DNA from: Alkalinema sp. CACIAM 70d
GTDB taxonomy: Bacteria; Cyanobacteriota; Cyanobacteriia; Leptolyngbyales; Leptolyngbyaceae
NCBI GenBank assembly: GCA_002148405.1
Contig: MUGG01000069.1
Span: 31,978-95,977, forward strand
Length of the DNA: 64,000 nucleotides
Reading direction: 5' to 3'
Part shown: positions 1 through 8,731 of the stretch, in pieces
How the letters are laid out: every line of letters starts with the position of its first letter
Numbering within the stretch: the first letter of the stretch is position 1
The notes under the pieces: generated by a model
The model's database searches: none
What the model was told of the DNA's origin: nothing
Seen by the model: the letters and a program-made list of their open reading frames with translations, nothing else
Program-made: the position numbers and the translations under genes

Positions 1-1041
1 CAGGATATTATTCAGAATGTGAAAATCCACGCCGATTTTTCGATTCATCATCCAGACTACCTTACTTTAGAATTACCAGAAACAGCGATCGAGCGATTTC
101 AACGGTTATCACAAGCAGCCCAGGATCAATATTTGAAGCTGCGGATCAGTACTGTTCTATACGATCTTTACTTTGTTGGTTCTCAAGCAGACCAGAGTAC
201 ACAAGACGCCTCCATCCAAATTGAGCAGAATGCTACCACGCTCAACCAAAACTGGGACTTCTGCGCTACCTTGCATCGCAATAATTACGGTACAGGATAC
301 TTTGATCCGGGGTGGAGGATCTCTCAAGCTCCATCGGAGGATGATTGGACAGTGCAAAAACAGGGTTTGACATTGCATATTCAGCCCGATCGTCATCTTC
401 AAGCGAGCGAACAATTATCCCAGATTGATGATATCGTAGCTGTTCGCCTGCCATCTAATTTATTTGAACAGGGCTACTACGTGGCCGTCAGCAATGCGGG
501 ACTCCCTAATGGAGCCTATCCACCCAGTAGTGCAGGACTGCTGTCTGTGTATTTTAACTTAAGTCCGGACGGCACAATTGCGATGATGGCCCACCTGACG
601 CAATCATTGAATCAAGTGGGTATCCCTTTCAGTTTTAAAATTCGCTACGATTCTGAAGATTTTGACCGTTGGAGCACTGCTATTTTGACCTGCCAACGGG
701 AGCACTATGGTGATCTGCGTCCAGTGCTAGAAAAACTGTATAGGGAATGTCAGGAGCACTTTCGTCCCAAGGTTCCACTATTCACTAAGGTTTTAGCCCC
801 TGGCTTAGCGATCTCAGAAGAGCCTGAGTCCTTAGAAGTGGGTGCCTCCTCCTTTGGTTTGCATCGTTGCCAGCTCGTTGCGAGTGGACTTTTAGCGGCA
901 CGGAATACGGGTGATGATTCGCCAGCGGGGCGACTGGCTGCGATCCAGCATCAGTTTTCTGCATTAGGACTAACGCTCCAACAGCCCTACCTCAATGTCA
1001 ACTCTGCGGATATTTATGCCTTCTGGGATGAAAATCTATGA
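1..1041 (+). CDS. HopA1-like (class V lanthipeptide lyase-type) protein, 5' truncated by window edge
   Basis: The frame is open from base 1 with no stop. A GTG at 19 could start it, but family members have some N-terminal residues before this point, so the gene probably begins outside the window. The protein resembles the T3SS effector HopA1 family of cyanobacteria, with the conserved early stretch HPDYLTLELP and the central GYYVAVSNAG and YFNLSPDG blocks. HopA1-like proteins occur in class V lanthipeptide synthetase sets, where one acts as the lyase partner of a kinase. The stop overlaps the next start (ATGA at 1038-1041), so it is translationally coupled to the RiPP-type exporter. Family call fairly confident; substrate and reaction here are inferred. 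Confidence 0.72.
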   Translation, partial: QDIIQNVKIHADFSIHHPDYLTLELPETAIERFQRLSQAAQDQYLKLRISTVLYDLYFVGSQADQSTQDASIQIEQNATTLNQNWDFCATLHRNNYGTGYFDPGWRISQAPSEDDWTVQKQGLTLHIQPDRHLQASEQLSQIDDIVAVRLPSNLFEQGYYVAVSNAGLPNGAYPPSSAGLLSVYFNLSPDGTIAMMAHLTQSLNQVGIPFSFKIRYDSEDFDRWSTAILTCQREHYGDLRPVLEKLYRECQEHFRPKVPLFTKVLAPGLAISEEPESLEVGASSFGLHRCQLVASGLLAARNTGDDSPAGRLAAIQHQFSALGLTLQQPYLNVNSADIYAFWDENL

Positions 1042-3248
1042 AATGTCAAGTCATTCGACAACATAGCAAAGAAGATTGTGGGGCAGCTTGTTTAGCCGCG
1101 ATTGCAAAGTACTACAAAAGAACGCTCTCTTTGAATCAAGTTCGCGAAGCCGTGGGAACAGGACAGTTAGGAACCACCTTACTGGGTTTACGCCGAGGCG
1201 CAGAAGTTTTGGGGTTCAGTGCGCGATCGGGAAAAGCATCTGCGGATATTTTAGATCATCCTAATGCTTTGCCTTTACCGGCTGTGATCCACTGGAAAGG
1301 CTACCACTGGGTTGTGCTGTATGGGAAACGAAGAAATAAGTATGTTATTGCTGATCCTGCGATCGGATTACGCTACCTTTCCAGAAAAGAGCTGGAAGCT
1401 GGCTGGACGAACCGGGTTATGCTGCTTGTTAAACCTGATCCCGATCGTTTCTTGACTCAACCTGATGAAACTGTCAACGGATTTTGGCGCTTTGCGAAGC
1501 GGGCTTGGCAGTATCGTAATCTGGTTCTACAGGCTAGCCTATTTGCCCAGATGATCGGTGTACTCTCCCTAGCCAGTCCTTTGTTAGTGCAGATTTTGAC
1601 GGATGACGTGCTGGTGCGAGGAGACAGCCAATTACTCACAACGGTCATTGCCGCTGTAGTGGCAATGCTAGTTCTCACAAGTTTATTCAAGCTTGTACAG
1701 TACACCTTAATTGCCCATTTTGCCCAGCGACTTCAGCTAGGTCTAGCGCTAGAATTTGGCCGACATTTACTGCGGTTGCCTCTGTCTTACTATGAAACCC
1801 GTCGCAGTGGTGAAATTGTTAGTCGATTAGAAGATATTGAACGGATTAATGGCCTGATTTCTGATATTGTTATCCGATTACCTAGTCAGTTTTTCATTGC
1901 CTTAGTCTCTTTCGCCTTTATGCTGTTTTACAGCAGTAGTCTAACAGTGATTGCTGTAATTCTCGCGATCGTCATGACTCTATCGACTGTAATTTTTTTA
2001 CCTACGTTACAGCAAAAAGTCCGCCGAGTCTTAGTGTTAGAAGCTGAAAATCATGGGGTGTTGGTCGAAACTTTCAAGGGGGCTTTAACCGTTAAGACCA
2101 CGACAGCAGAAGCAGATTTGTGGGAAGAGTTTCAGCAGCGTTTTAGCCATTTAGCTAACGAAGATTTTCGGACAACCCAGATTAGTATTATTAACCGAAT
2201 TTTCTCTGGGTTTGTGTCTGGAACAGGCAGCATGACCCTATTGGGGGTTGGAAGTCTTCTAGTGATTAATAAGGAATTAAGTATTGGACAATTACTTGCT
2301 TTTAGTAGCATGAATTCCTATTTTTTAGGATTTATATCTGATTTGGTGAGTTTTATTAATGATTTTATTCGAGCAAAGACGGCTGTCCAACGATTAACGG
2401 AAGTCATTGATTCCACACCAGAAACTGATCTGAAGTTAAGTAAACCTACAGTTCGCATTCCGGATAATGCAGAGGTCATTTGTGACCAAGTTAATTTCTT
2501 CTATCCTGGTCGAGTAGAACTCCTAGAGAATTTTTCAATCACAATTCCAGGGGGACAGGTTACGGCCTTAATTGGTCGATCGGGCTGTGGTAAAAGCACC
2601 CTGTCCAAGTTAATCGCTGGCTTATATAAGTTGCAGTCAGGCAATATTCGGATTGGCCATTATAACCTTGATGATTTTTCGCTAGAGTCCGTGCGGCAGC
2701 AAGTCGTTTTGATTCCGCAGGATGCCCATTTCTGGAGTCGATCGATTATTGATAATTTTCGCTTGGGAGGGGCGCATCTTTCCTTTGAGCAAATTGTGAA
2801 AGCCTGTCAAATTGCCGATGCGGATGATTTTATTAGCAAACTACCGGATAAGTATCAAACGGTTTTAGGAGAATTTGGTGCGAATCTCTCCGGGGGACAA
2901 CGCCAACGGCTGGCGATCGCACGAGCTATTGCTAGTGATCCACCGATTCTTATTTTAGATGAGTCTACGTCTGGTTTAGATCCGATCGGAGAAGCGAAGG
3001 TACTAGCACAACTGCTGGAGCATCGACGGGGCAAGACGACCATTTTAATCAGCCATCGCCCTAGCGTTATTCAACTCGCAGATTGGATTGTCATGCTAGA
3101 AGAAGGCCGGCTCAAAATGGCAGGTAAGCCGGAAGAATTGCAATTACAAACGGGAGAGTATTTGCAATTTCTGGGTTCCCCCAGCCTTTTGGAGGAGCAG
3201 ATGGTGAATTCTGAATTTGTGATTGCAACGAATGGGCATACTCACTAA
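1038..3248 (+). CDS. Peptidase-containing ABC transporter (PCAT), RiPP leader-cleaving exporter
   Basis: Three parts are visible. Residues 1-130 form a C39 bacteriocin-processing peptidase, with catalytic Cys14 in EDCGAAC, His90 in GYHWVVLYG and Asp106 in IADPA. Residues about 160-440 form an ABC exporter membrane domain. Residues about 475-710 form the ATPase: Walker A GRSGCGKST 513-521, signature LSGGQ 617-621, Walker B ILILD 637-641, catalytic Glu642 and H-loop His673. At 736 residues it has the usual PCAT length. PCATs cut precursor peptides after a double-glycine leader and pump the core out. It overlaps the upstream HopA1-like gene by four bases and is followed by an HlyD adaptor, which together indicate a RiPP export operon. 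All catalytic residues are intact. Confidence 0.93.
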   Translation: MKCQVIRQHSKEDCGAACLAAIAKYYKRTLSLNQVREAVGTGQLGTTLLGLRRGAEVLGFSARSGKASADILDHPNALPLPAVIHWKGYHWVVLYGKRRNKYVIADPAIGLRYLSRKELEAGWTNRVMLLVKPDPDRFLTQPDETVNGFWRFAKRAWQYRNLVLQASLFAQMIGVLSLASPLLVQILTDDVLVRGDSQLLTTVIAAVVAMLVLTSLFKLVQYTLIAHFAQRLQLGLALEFGRHLLRLPLSYYETRRSGEIVSRLEDIERINGLISDIVIRLPSQFFIALVSFAFMLFYSSSLTVIAVILAIVMTLSTVIFLPTLQQKVRRVLVLEAENHGVLVETFKGALTVKTTTAEADLWEEFQQRFSHLANEDFRTTQISIINRIFSGFVSGTGSMTLLGVGSLLVINKELSIGQLLAFSSMNSYFLGFISDLVSFINDFIRAKTAVQRLTEVIDSTPETDLKLSKPTVRIPDNAEVICDQVNFFYPGRVELLENFSITIPGGQVTALIGRSGCGKSTLSKLIAGLYKLQSGNIRIGHYNLDDFSLESVRQQVVLIPQDAHFWSRSIIDNFRLGGAHLSFEQIVKACQIADADDFISKLPDKYQTVLGEFGANLSGGQRQRLAIARAIASDPPILILDESTSGLDPIGEAKVLAQLLEHRRGKTTILISHRPSVIQLADWIVMLEEGRLKMAGKPEELQLQTGEYLQFLGSPSLLEEQMVNSEFVIATNGHTH

Positions 3249-3309
3249 ATAAATGAATTAGTGTTTGGGTTCGATCGGTTCTTGGTATTTTCCTCAAAGG
3301 TTGGCCTGT

Positions 3310-4662
3310 ATGAGTATGGAGCAGTCGATTAATCCGCCAAAAACCTATGAGCCGGATGGTTTAACGCTAATTCGGGCAGATGAGTTCTTGCCATCTCCCA
3401 ATATTTGGATCATTTTGAGTGGATGGTTAGTGGTTGGCAGTCTTGGTTTAGCGGTAGGTTTGGCTTCTATCAGTCAGTACAATGTCACTGTTCGAGCCCA
3501 AGCATGGGTGCGCCCTGTCGGTGAATTACGTCTAGTACAAGCGACCCGAGAAGGCATTATTAACCAGATTTCAGTCACTAGTAATCAGGTGGTTAAGCGA
3601 GGCGATGTTCTTGCGACCATTGATATGTCATCGCTGCAAACAAAAAAAAGTCAACTGACAGGAAATTTGCGTAATGCTGAACAGCAATTAGTCCAGATTG
3701 TTGCTCAGGTTGCTGCGATCGATCAGCAAATCAGCTCTGAGACAAATTTGACTCAATGGACAGTTTCGTCCGCTCAGAATGATTTAAACCGTAATCAGCG
3801 AGATTTTCACGATCGCCAGTTGAATACCGAAGCCGATGTTCGAGAGGCAGAGGCTGCCTTAGAGCTAGCAAAAAGTGAAATGGAAAAGTATCAGCAGTTG
3901 GCGAACACTGGGGCGGTTGCACAAGTCCAAATTGTTGAAAAGGAACAGGCGTTTAAAATGGCCCAGGCACGCCTCGATCGTGCCAAGACAGCGCTCAATC
4001 CCAGTAATGCAATGCTATCCATTGCCAACGATCGCATTGCCCAGGAAATTGCGCGGGGGAAATCTACCCTGGCGGCCTTAAATAAAGAACGCAGTGGCTT
4101 TATTCAGCGGCAGAGCGAAATTCAGAGTCAGATGGAGCGCGATCAAAAAGAACTACAACAAGTCGAAAGCGATTTGCAAAATAGTCTAGTCAAAACTCCT
4201 GTAGACGGTGTGGTTCTCAATCTGAATCTGCGCAACTCAGGACAGTTTGTGCGATCTGGAGAAGAAATTGCTCAGATTGCGCCTAGTCAGACTCAATTTG
4301 TTGTTAAGGCAAGGATTGCAGCTGAGGATATCAGCAAGGTCAAGACTGGGCAATCTACGCAGTTGCGGCTTTCAGCCTGTCCCTATCCAGACTACGGTGT
4401 ACTGATGGGGAAGGTCAGTGCTATTTCACCAGATGCAATCAGTGCATCGTCCGGTGGGGCAAAGACTGAAACGAATTCATCTAGTAGTGCGGGTAGTACG
4501 TTCTATGAAGTGAGTATTGAACCCGATCAATTAACGTTTGGTCAGGGGCAACACAAGTGTGATTTAAAGCTAGGTATGGAAGGAAGGGTGGATATCGTGA
4601 CTAAGAAAGAAACTGTACTGCAATATCTACTGAGAAGAGCAAGATTACTAACAGATATCTAG
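3310..4662 (+). CDS. HlyD-family secretion adaptor subunit
   Basis: Periplasmic adaptor that links an inner-membrane ABC exporter to an outer-membrane channel. One membrane helix is seen at about residues 31-53, then a biotinyl/lipoyl-like half motif (about 60-105), a long coiled coil rich in Gln, Ala and Glu (about 105-310), the second half motif (TPVDGVVLNL) and a beta-barrel region. I prefer the ATG at 3310, with AAGG at 3297-3300 nine bases upstream, over an upstream TTG at 3265 which adds 15 residues before the usual N-terminus. It lies 61 bases after the PCAT and must be its partner. The Ser/Gly-rich insert SASSGGAKTETNSSSSAGS near residue 380-398 is probably a surface loop. Confidence 0.9.
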   Translation: MSMEQSINPPKTYEPDGLTLIRADEFLPSPNIWIILSGWLVVGSLGLAVGLASISQYNVTVRAQAWVRPVGELRLVQATREGIINQISVTSNQVVKRGDVLATIDMSSLQTKKSQLTGNLRNAEQQLVQIVAQVAAIDQQISSETNLTQWTVSSAQNDLNRNQRDFHDRQLNTEADVREAEAALELAKSEMEKYQQLANTGAVAQVQIVEKEQAFKMAQARLDRAKTALNPSNAMLSIANDRIAQEIARGKSTLAALNKERSGFIQRQSEIQSQMERDQKELQQVESDLQNSLVKTPVDGVVLNLNLRNSGQFVRSGEEIAQIAPSQTQFVVKARIAAEDISKVKTGQSTQLRLSACPYPDYGVLMGKVSAISPDAISASSGGAKTETNSSSSAGSTFYEVSIEPDQLTFGQGQHKCDLKLGMEGRVDIVTKKETVLQYLLRRARLLTDI

Positions 4663-4831
4663 TTTTTAATCAATATTCTTGGGATTGCCATGACTCTTTA
4701 CTTAAATCATCTCTTTCTCCTAATTTTTAGTATTTTTTGCTGATCAACTACGCTTCGTAATATCAATCGTTCCTTGAACCTAAGTTTCCCATTCCTTTCC
4801 TTGCAATTCTTCTTTAACTCTGGTGGTTATT

Positions 4832-5620
4832 ATGGCAGACTCAAGTTCTCAGCAACCGTCTTCGAGGGAATCCCTGGTCTCGCTAATTATGACTGTTTTT
4901 AATCGAGAAAAGTTTTTAGGTGATGCCATTGAAAGTGCATTATGTCAGTCCTATAGAAATTTTGAGCTAATTATTTGGGATGATGGTTCCACCGATCGCT
5001 CCCTCGAGATTGCAACCCACTATGCCCAGAAAGATGCCCGTATCCGACTAGTGGCTGCGGAACACCAAGGACGCATTTTTGCCCTTCAGCAAGCTCATAC
5101 AATGGCAAAGGGGAGCTATGTAGGATGGTTAGATAGTGACGATCGGTTAGCTCCAGATACCATTCTGGAGACTGCGGAGATCCTGGATCAACAGCCCCAA
5201 ATTGGCATGGTCTATACCCAATATGAAACGATCGACGAAAATAACTGTGTTACTGGATTAGGACGACGCTGCAAGATTGCCTATTCCGATTTGCAAATGT
5301 TAGTTGATTTTATGACGTTTCATTTTAGACTGATTCGTCGATCGATTTACGAGCAGATCGGTGGGGTAGATTCGTCATTTCCTTGCGCGATCGATTATGA
5401 TCTTTGTCTTCGATTGGCTGAAATAACGGAGTTTTATCATCTACAGAAGCCCCTTTATTTTTATCGAGAGCATGCAGAAAGTATCTCCCAGAGACAACGT
5501 AATCATCAAATTCATCATGCTCAACGTGCAATACAAAATGCACTGGAACGACGCGGATTATCCGATGTGTATGAATTGGTAGTGCATCCTCCAAATCAAT
5601 TTGAATTGTATAGAAAATAG
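4832..5620 (+). CDS. Glycosyltransferase family 2
   Basis: GT-A fold glycosyltransferase. The N-terminal beta strand VSLIMTVFNREKFL is followed by WDDGSTDRS (nucleotide-sugar binding) and the metal-binding LDSDDR. The later acidic DYDLCLRL motif is typical of family 2. Start chosen at the ATG at 4832 rather than the GTG nine bases earlier. No signal peptide or membrane helix is seen, so it should act in the cytoplasm or at the inner face of the membrane. It lies 169 bases after the HlyD gene on the same strand, so it could belong to the same locus and glycosylate the exported product, or could be unrelated. Donor and acceptor cannot be read from the sequence. Confidence 0.87.
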   Translation: MADSSSQQPSSRESLVSLIMTVFNREKFLGDAIESALCQSYRNFELIIWDDGSTDRSLEIATHYAQKDARIRLVAAEHQGRIFALQQAHTMAKGSYVGWLDSDDRLAPDTILETAEILDQQPQIGMVYTQYETIDENNCVTGLGRRCKIAYSDLQMLVDFMTFHFRLIRRSIYEQIGGVDSSFPCAIDYDLCLRLAEITEFYHLQKPLYFYREHAESISQRQRNHQIHHAQRAIQNALERRGLSDVYELVVHPPNQFELYRK

Positions 5621-5727
5621 GCCAATCATGGGATGGGAAAATCTGGGTGGTACAGAAAAGCCAGTGAGTTGATTGACCTATGGGGATGTGCAGTTGAATT
5701 TACATTTTTTATCAGCGCTTGATTAGG

Positions 5728-6102
5728 CTAAATGCCAACGAGTTCGCGGGTTTCCAGCCCGACTAACTTTTGGGCAATCTCTAGCTGCGTTTCCAGTTTC
5801 GCGACGCCAAACTCGTTGCGCAGATGTTCCAGTCGCGCGGTGGCATTGGCCTTGTCCATGGTGAGGCGATTGAGGGTTTGCAGGGCTTGGGTGTATTCCA
5901 AGTTGGCCTGTAGGACTTCAAAGCGACGGGCTTTGCGCTGATTGTCGTTTTTCAATCCCGTTTCAAAGGCTACGATCATTTCAGCGTTGCCTTCTAGTTT
6001 GGCCAGGTGTTGACGAACTTCATTCAGTTGGTATTCAACTTCGTTCATCGCCTGCATTGCTTGAGCGATCGCGGTAGGGTATTGAGCAAGATTTAAACGC
6101 AT
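5728..6102 (-). CDS. Small coiled-coil protein of unknown function
   Basis: 124 residues, almost entirely predicted helix with heptad-like spacing of Leu, Ala, Val and Glu (for example LNEVRQHLAKLEGNAEM and LEHLRNEFGVAKLETQLEIA). I do not recognise a family. AAGGTG lies about six bases upstream of the ATG. It is the last gene of a five-gene minus-strand run (5728-8070) read away from an XRE regulator, and is probably cotranscribed with them. It could be a structural or chaperone-like partner of the other small proteins; this is inference only. Confidence 0.62.
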   Translation of the reverse strand: MRLNLAQYPTAIAQAMQAMNEVEYQLNEVRQHLAKLEGNAEMIVAFETGLKNDNQRKARRFEVLQANLEYTQALQTLNRLTMDKANATARLEHLRNEFGVAKLETQLEIAQKLVGLETRELVGI

Positions 6103-6216
6103 AGGACACCTTGGGTTGAAGAATGATGGGTTGAATGGTGAATGGGGGTAAATGGGAATGGGTTGAGATGCCCATTCACCCCTTACAAAAAGGCGGGAAT
6201 TTAAATAGCGGGGATA

Positions 6217-6528
6217 TTACGCTGCAATCTCGGCACGCTGTTCTGCACTCACAGGATTGGCGAGTTCTTCAGGCGCATTGATAGTAGTTTCGATCGACCG
6301 TTCGATCGCTCGGCGGGACAAGCTGCGAACAGGTTCGATCGGAACTTGTTCTAATACCGTCACTTCTAGGTTGACAGCCACTAGGTAGGAACCGGGTTGC
6401 TCACCGACGAGTTGCGCCACCAAACCCGCTATCGTCGGTTGTTCACCCGTAATGGGATTCTGTAACGTGCAACGCTCCCAGTCAAATTTGGCATTGGGAT
6501 TAAGGTTAAGAACAAAGTGTTTCAGCAT
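6217..6528 (-). CDS. Hypothetical protein of the XRE-linked block
   Basis: 103 residues, no family recognised. The N-terminal half looks like a beta-rich module (MLKHFVLNLNPNAKFDWERC followed by a glycine-containing turn), then a Val-rich strand and an Arg/Glu-rich helical tail ending in Ala. No signal peptide or membrane segment. No clear Shine-Dalgarno sequence precedes the ATG. It lies in the middle of the co-oriented small-gene run, and its codon usage looks like its neighbours. Kept because it is co-directional, evenly spaced and has no competing frame with better coding character. Confidence 0.55.
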   Translation of the reverse strand: MLKHFVLNLNPNAKFDWERCTLQNPITGEQPTIAGLVAQLVGEQPGSYLVAVNLEVTVLEQVPIEPVRSLSRRAIERSIETTINAPEELANPVSAEQRAEIAA

Positions 6529-6600
6529 GGTAGGGATGATGGGTAATAGGACGAGTTAGATAGCAAGATGGGATGAAAAGGTAGAACAAATTTATGATGG

Positions 6601-6939
6601 CTAGCAAGCTTGCTGAGCGAATTTGGAGAGAGAGGGTCGCGATCGCTGTTTTGCTTGATCTTTGCGATCCCAATAGGCCAAGGTTTTTGCCAGTTGGCAA
6701 TTGCCAAAGAGTTCGATTTCGTAGCGTTGGGGAAGCAGTTGGTGGGAACGGAGTTGAAAGGAATAGCCATGGCTGGCGAGGTATTGGGCAAAGCGTTGGG
6801 CTTGATTCAGTTCATCAAAGCCAAAATAACAACGATCGGGATTAGCCATTTGAAACGGTTGACGAACCAAGAGGACACGGGACGAGAGATATTGCCCGAC
6901 CTGTCCGTGATTGAGCGAGAAGAATTGTCCAATGCGCAT
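6601..6939 (-). CDS. Hypothetical protein of the XRE-linked block
   Basis: About 112 residues from the ATG at 6939; an upstream start at 6987 would add 16 unlikely residues. The core (GFDELNQAQRFAQYLASHGY, then LPQRYEIELFGN and LAKTLAYWDRKD) reads like a compact alpha/beta domain. No family recognised. An overlapping plus-strand frame at 6610-6963 is open, but its protein looks like an antisense shadow. Its position between two other minus-strand genes, with short gaps on both sides, supports a shared transcript. Confidence 0.55.
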   Translation of the reverse strand: MRIGQFFSLNHGQVGQYLSSRVLLVRQPFQMANPDRCYFGFDELNQAQRFAQYLASHGYSFQLRSHQLLPQRYEIELFGNCQLAKTLAYWDRKDQAKQRSRPSLSKFAQQAC

Positions 6940-6993
6940 AGGGCAGTCCGTGGGGTGGGATAAAAGGGTACAAGCAGACTGACGCAACTTGGC

Positions 6994-7815
6994 TCAAGAG
7001 GCTTGCCACAATTCCGGCGGACGGATGCTGAAAAATGCTGGCAAACTTGCGCCTTCATGGGCAAACACCTGAAAGCCGTCACGGTAGACTACGGCGGGTG
7101 CACCGACAGCATGGAGGTGATCGTAGGCATCAAAGCGCAGTTGTGAAGGTCGATCGCAGACAATACAGAGCCTTTCAAAGGGAAGAATCCAACCACACTG
7201 TTGCAACATCGTTTTCATCACCATCCATAATTGAAGATCACAGGGAACTTGCATCACAGAAATTGCAAAATCAAAGCGCATTGCAGATTGCATCCAGGAG
7301 GTTAAGAGTAGGCAGTTGTGAATGCTGGAGTCAAACTGTGGCAGTGTTAATAACGTTTCTTGCACAGGCACGTCATAAATGGCCCAGGTGCCGGTGAGTT
7401 GTGCTGTGAGGTGCCACGGGAGTTGGGCATTAATCGATCGAGAGAGCGCCCGGTGAATTTGAAATAACTTGCTTTCCCAAATTCCTTCGATCGACTTTTG
7501 GCGGAGGGGTGTGCCGATGATTTGCTGAAGCAGATCGCGTTTGGCAGCTTTGGGATAGCGATCGATGAGCCAGCCCAGGTTCTCACCAACGGATTGCTTT
7601 AACCGATCATTTAACAGTTGGGGAATGGCCGCAGGACTGGGACAGAACAATACCTCTGGCGGTTGGTAGTGGATTGCTTGATAGGCTGCCTTGACGGCAG
7701 ACATTGCAGCAATCGGCTCGATCGGTTCAGTGCTGAGGGCCAGCGATCGCCAGGTTTGTACAAAGTGGGGAATTTGGGCGGCTTGGTCGAGGGTCAGTCG
7801 GTAGGTCGTTTGCAT
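6994..7815 (-). CDS. DUF6745-like protein
   Basis: 273 residues. It has the features I associate with the cyanobacterial DUF6745 family: an N-terminal IPHFVQTWRSLALSTEPI block, AVKAAYQAI, and a C-terminal segment in which a potential-substrate strand is followed by YRDGFQVFAHEGASLPAFF. Function of the family is unknown to me. Cysteine-containing strands occur at CIVCDRPSQLRF. No signal peptide or membrane helix. It is the largest gene of the XRE-linked minus-strand block and so its likely centrepiece. Family call is from pattern memory and is moderately secure. Confidence 0.6.
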   Translation of the reverse strand: MQTTYRLTLDQAAQIPHFVQTWRSLALSTEPIEPIAAMSAVKAAYQAIHYQPPEVLFCPSPAAIPQLLNDRLKQSVGENLGWLIDRYPKAAKRDLLQQIIGTPLRQKSIEGIWESKLFQIHRALSRSINAQLPWHLTAQLTGTWAIYDVPVQETLLTLPQFDSSIHNCLLLTSWMQSAMRFDFAISVMQVPCDLQLWMVMKTMLQQCGWILPFERLCIVCDRPSQLRFDAYDHLHAVGAPAVVYRDGFQVFAHEGASLPAFFSIRPPELWQAS

Positions 7816-7833
7816 AAGGAATCTAAAGAGTCG

Positions 7834-8070
7834 TTATTGCAAGGGTTTGAGCCATTTGACCGAAATTCGTTTCCAGTGTTTTCGAGGTCGCTTTTTCCAG
7901 TGAGGTTGCATCTGTTGCAGTTCTCGATCGAGGCTGTTCCAGTAGAGGCGCATCCGTCTCCAGGATTTGCCGATGTTTTTGCCGCGTTTACGCTTCGGTT
8001 TGCGCCAAGTTTGCCCTAGGGTTCCAGCAGGAACGCTCCAAGGGGCCTCGACGGGGACGATCGTTTTCAT
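7834..8070 (-). CDS. Small, strongly basic protein
   Basis: 78 residues, rich in Lys, Arg and Trp (for example TWRKPKRKRGKNIGKSWRRM and HWKKRPRKHWKRI). The charge suggests nucleic-acid or ribosome binding, but there is no recognised motif. AAGGA is six bases before the ATG at 8070. It is the first gene of the minus-strand block, 18 bases before the DUF6745-like gene, and faces the XRE regulator across 205 bases that contain an inverted repeat. It could be a toxin-like or nucleoid-type protein; unproven. Confidence 0.55.
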   Translation of the reverse strand: MKTIVPVEAPWSVPAGTLGQTWRKPKRKRGKNIGKSWRRMRLYWNSLDRELQQMQPHWKKRPRKHWKRISVKWLKPLQ

Positions 8071-8107
8071 GGCAATCCTTGATTTTCCTGGTATATTAGA
8101 GGTGAAA

Positions 8108-8202
8108 TGACAACTGTGGTTTGCATCTCTTGTTTACTAGTATAACCGCTGAACCGAAAAATTGCAACTCAGATTTGCAAATTTTGCTAACTATAGTTGT
8201 CA
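8108..8202. promoter_or_regulatory. Divergent control region with inverted repeat (candidate XRE operator)
   Basis: TGACAACT at 8108-8115 and its exact reverse complement AGTTGTCA at 8195-8202 bracket the space between the basic-protein gene and the XRE gene. Two TTTGCAA-like words (8164-8168 and 8174-8180) lie inside. A TAATAT/TATACC box on the minus strand at about 8090-8100 and a TATGAT box on the plus strand at 8210-8215 could be -10 elements. Operator function is inferred from the arrangement. Confidence 0.4.
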
Positions 8203-8275
8203 AAAGAGGTATGATGAAAGGGTAAGGGCTATTTGGTTTGAGTTCTCGCAGGAGTTCTCTCCTAAGGACAGATCT

Positions 8276-8644
8276 ATGGAAGACTTTGGACAATTGGTGC
8301 GCGATCGTCGCCGCCAGGAAAAACTGAGCCAAGAGGAACTGGCGCAGCAGGTTGGGATTTCTCGTAATTATCTGTCGCAGATTGAGCGGGGACAGGCAAC
8401 GAATCTGTCTTGGCAGGTGCGTGAGAAGCTATCGGCGGTGTTGGGGTTGAAGGAGACTGCGGAGGCGGGCGGAGAGGTTGAGGAGGCTTTGCCGCAGAGT
8501 TTGCTGGAATTTGCCCAGACTGCGAATTTGCCGCCGGATGATTTGCAAATGCTGGCCAATCTGAAGTATCGAGGGCAGCAACCGAGCACGCCGGAGAAGT
8601 GGGAGTTACTCTACAATGTCATCAAAATGACGGTAGGGCGATAA
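8276..8644 (+). CDS. XRE-family helix-turn-helix regulator
   Basis: 122 residues from the ATG at 8276. AAGGA at 8264-8268, seven bases upstream, decides this start over a longer frame beginning at 8162. Residues about 3-60 form a Cro/C1-type HTH: LVRDRRRQEKLSQEELA, then VGISRNYLSQIERG with the recognition helix, and LSWQVREKLSAVLG. The C-terminal third (PPDDLQMLANLKYRG, then PEKWELLYNVIKM) is a short helical tail often seen in plasmid or island regulators. It is divergent from the five-gene minus-strand block, which it probably represses, binding the intervening inverted repeat. Confidence 0.88.
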   Translation: MEDFGQLVRDRRRQEKLSQEELAQQVGISRNYLSQIERGQATNLSWQVREKLSAVLGLKETAEAGGEVEEALPQSLLEFAQTANLPPDDLQMLANLKYRGQQPSTPEKWELLYNVIKMTVGR

Positions 8645-8731
8645 CAGGAGAAGCGGTTGTGGGAAGAACGATCGTCCGGGACTCTAGCCCCTCGATCCCC
8701 TCGATCCCCTCTAGTCCAGTCCGTGCCCAGG

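Noticed and set aside
6610..6963. 117-codon plus-strand open frame within the XRE-linked block
   Set aside because: It is the antisense shadow of the 6601-6939 gene, which fits the direction and spacing of its neighbours better.
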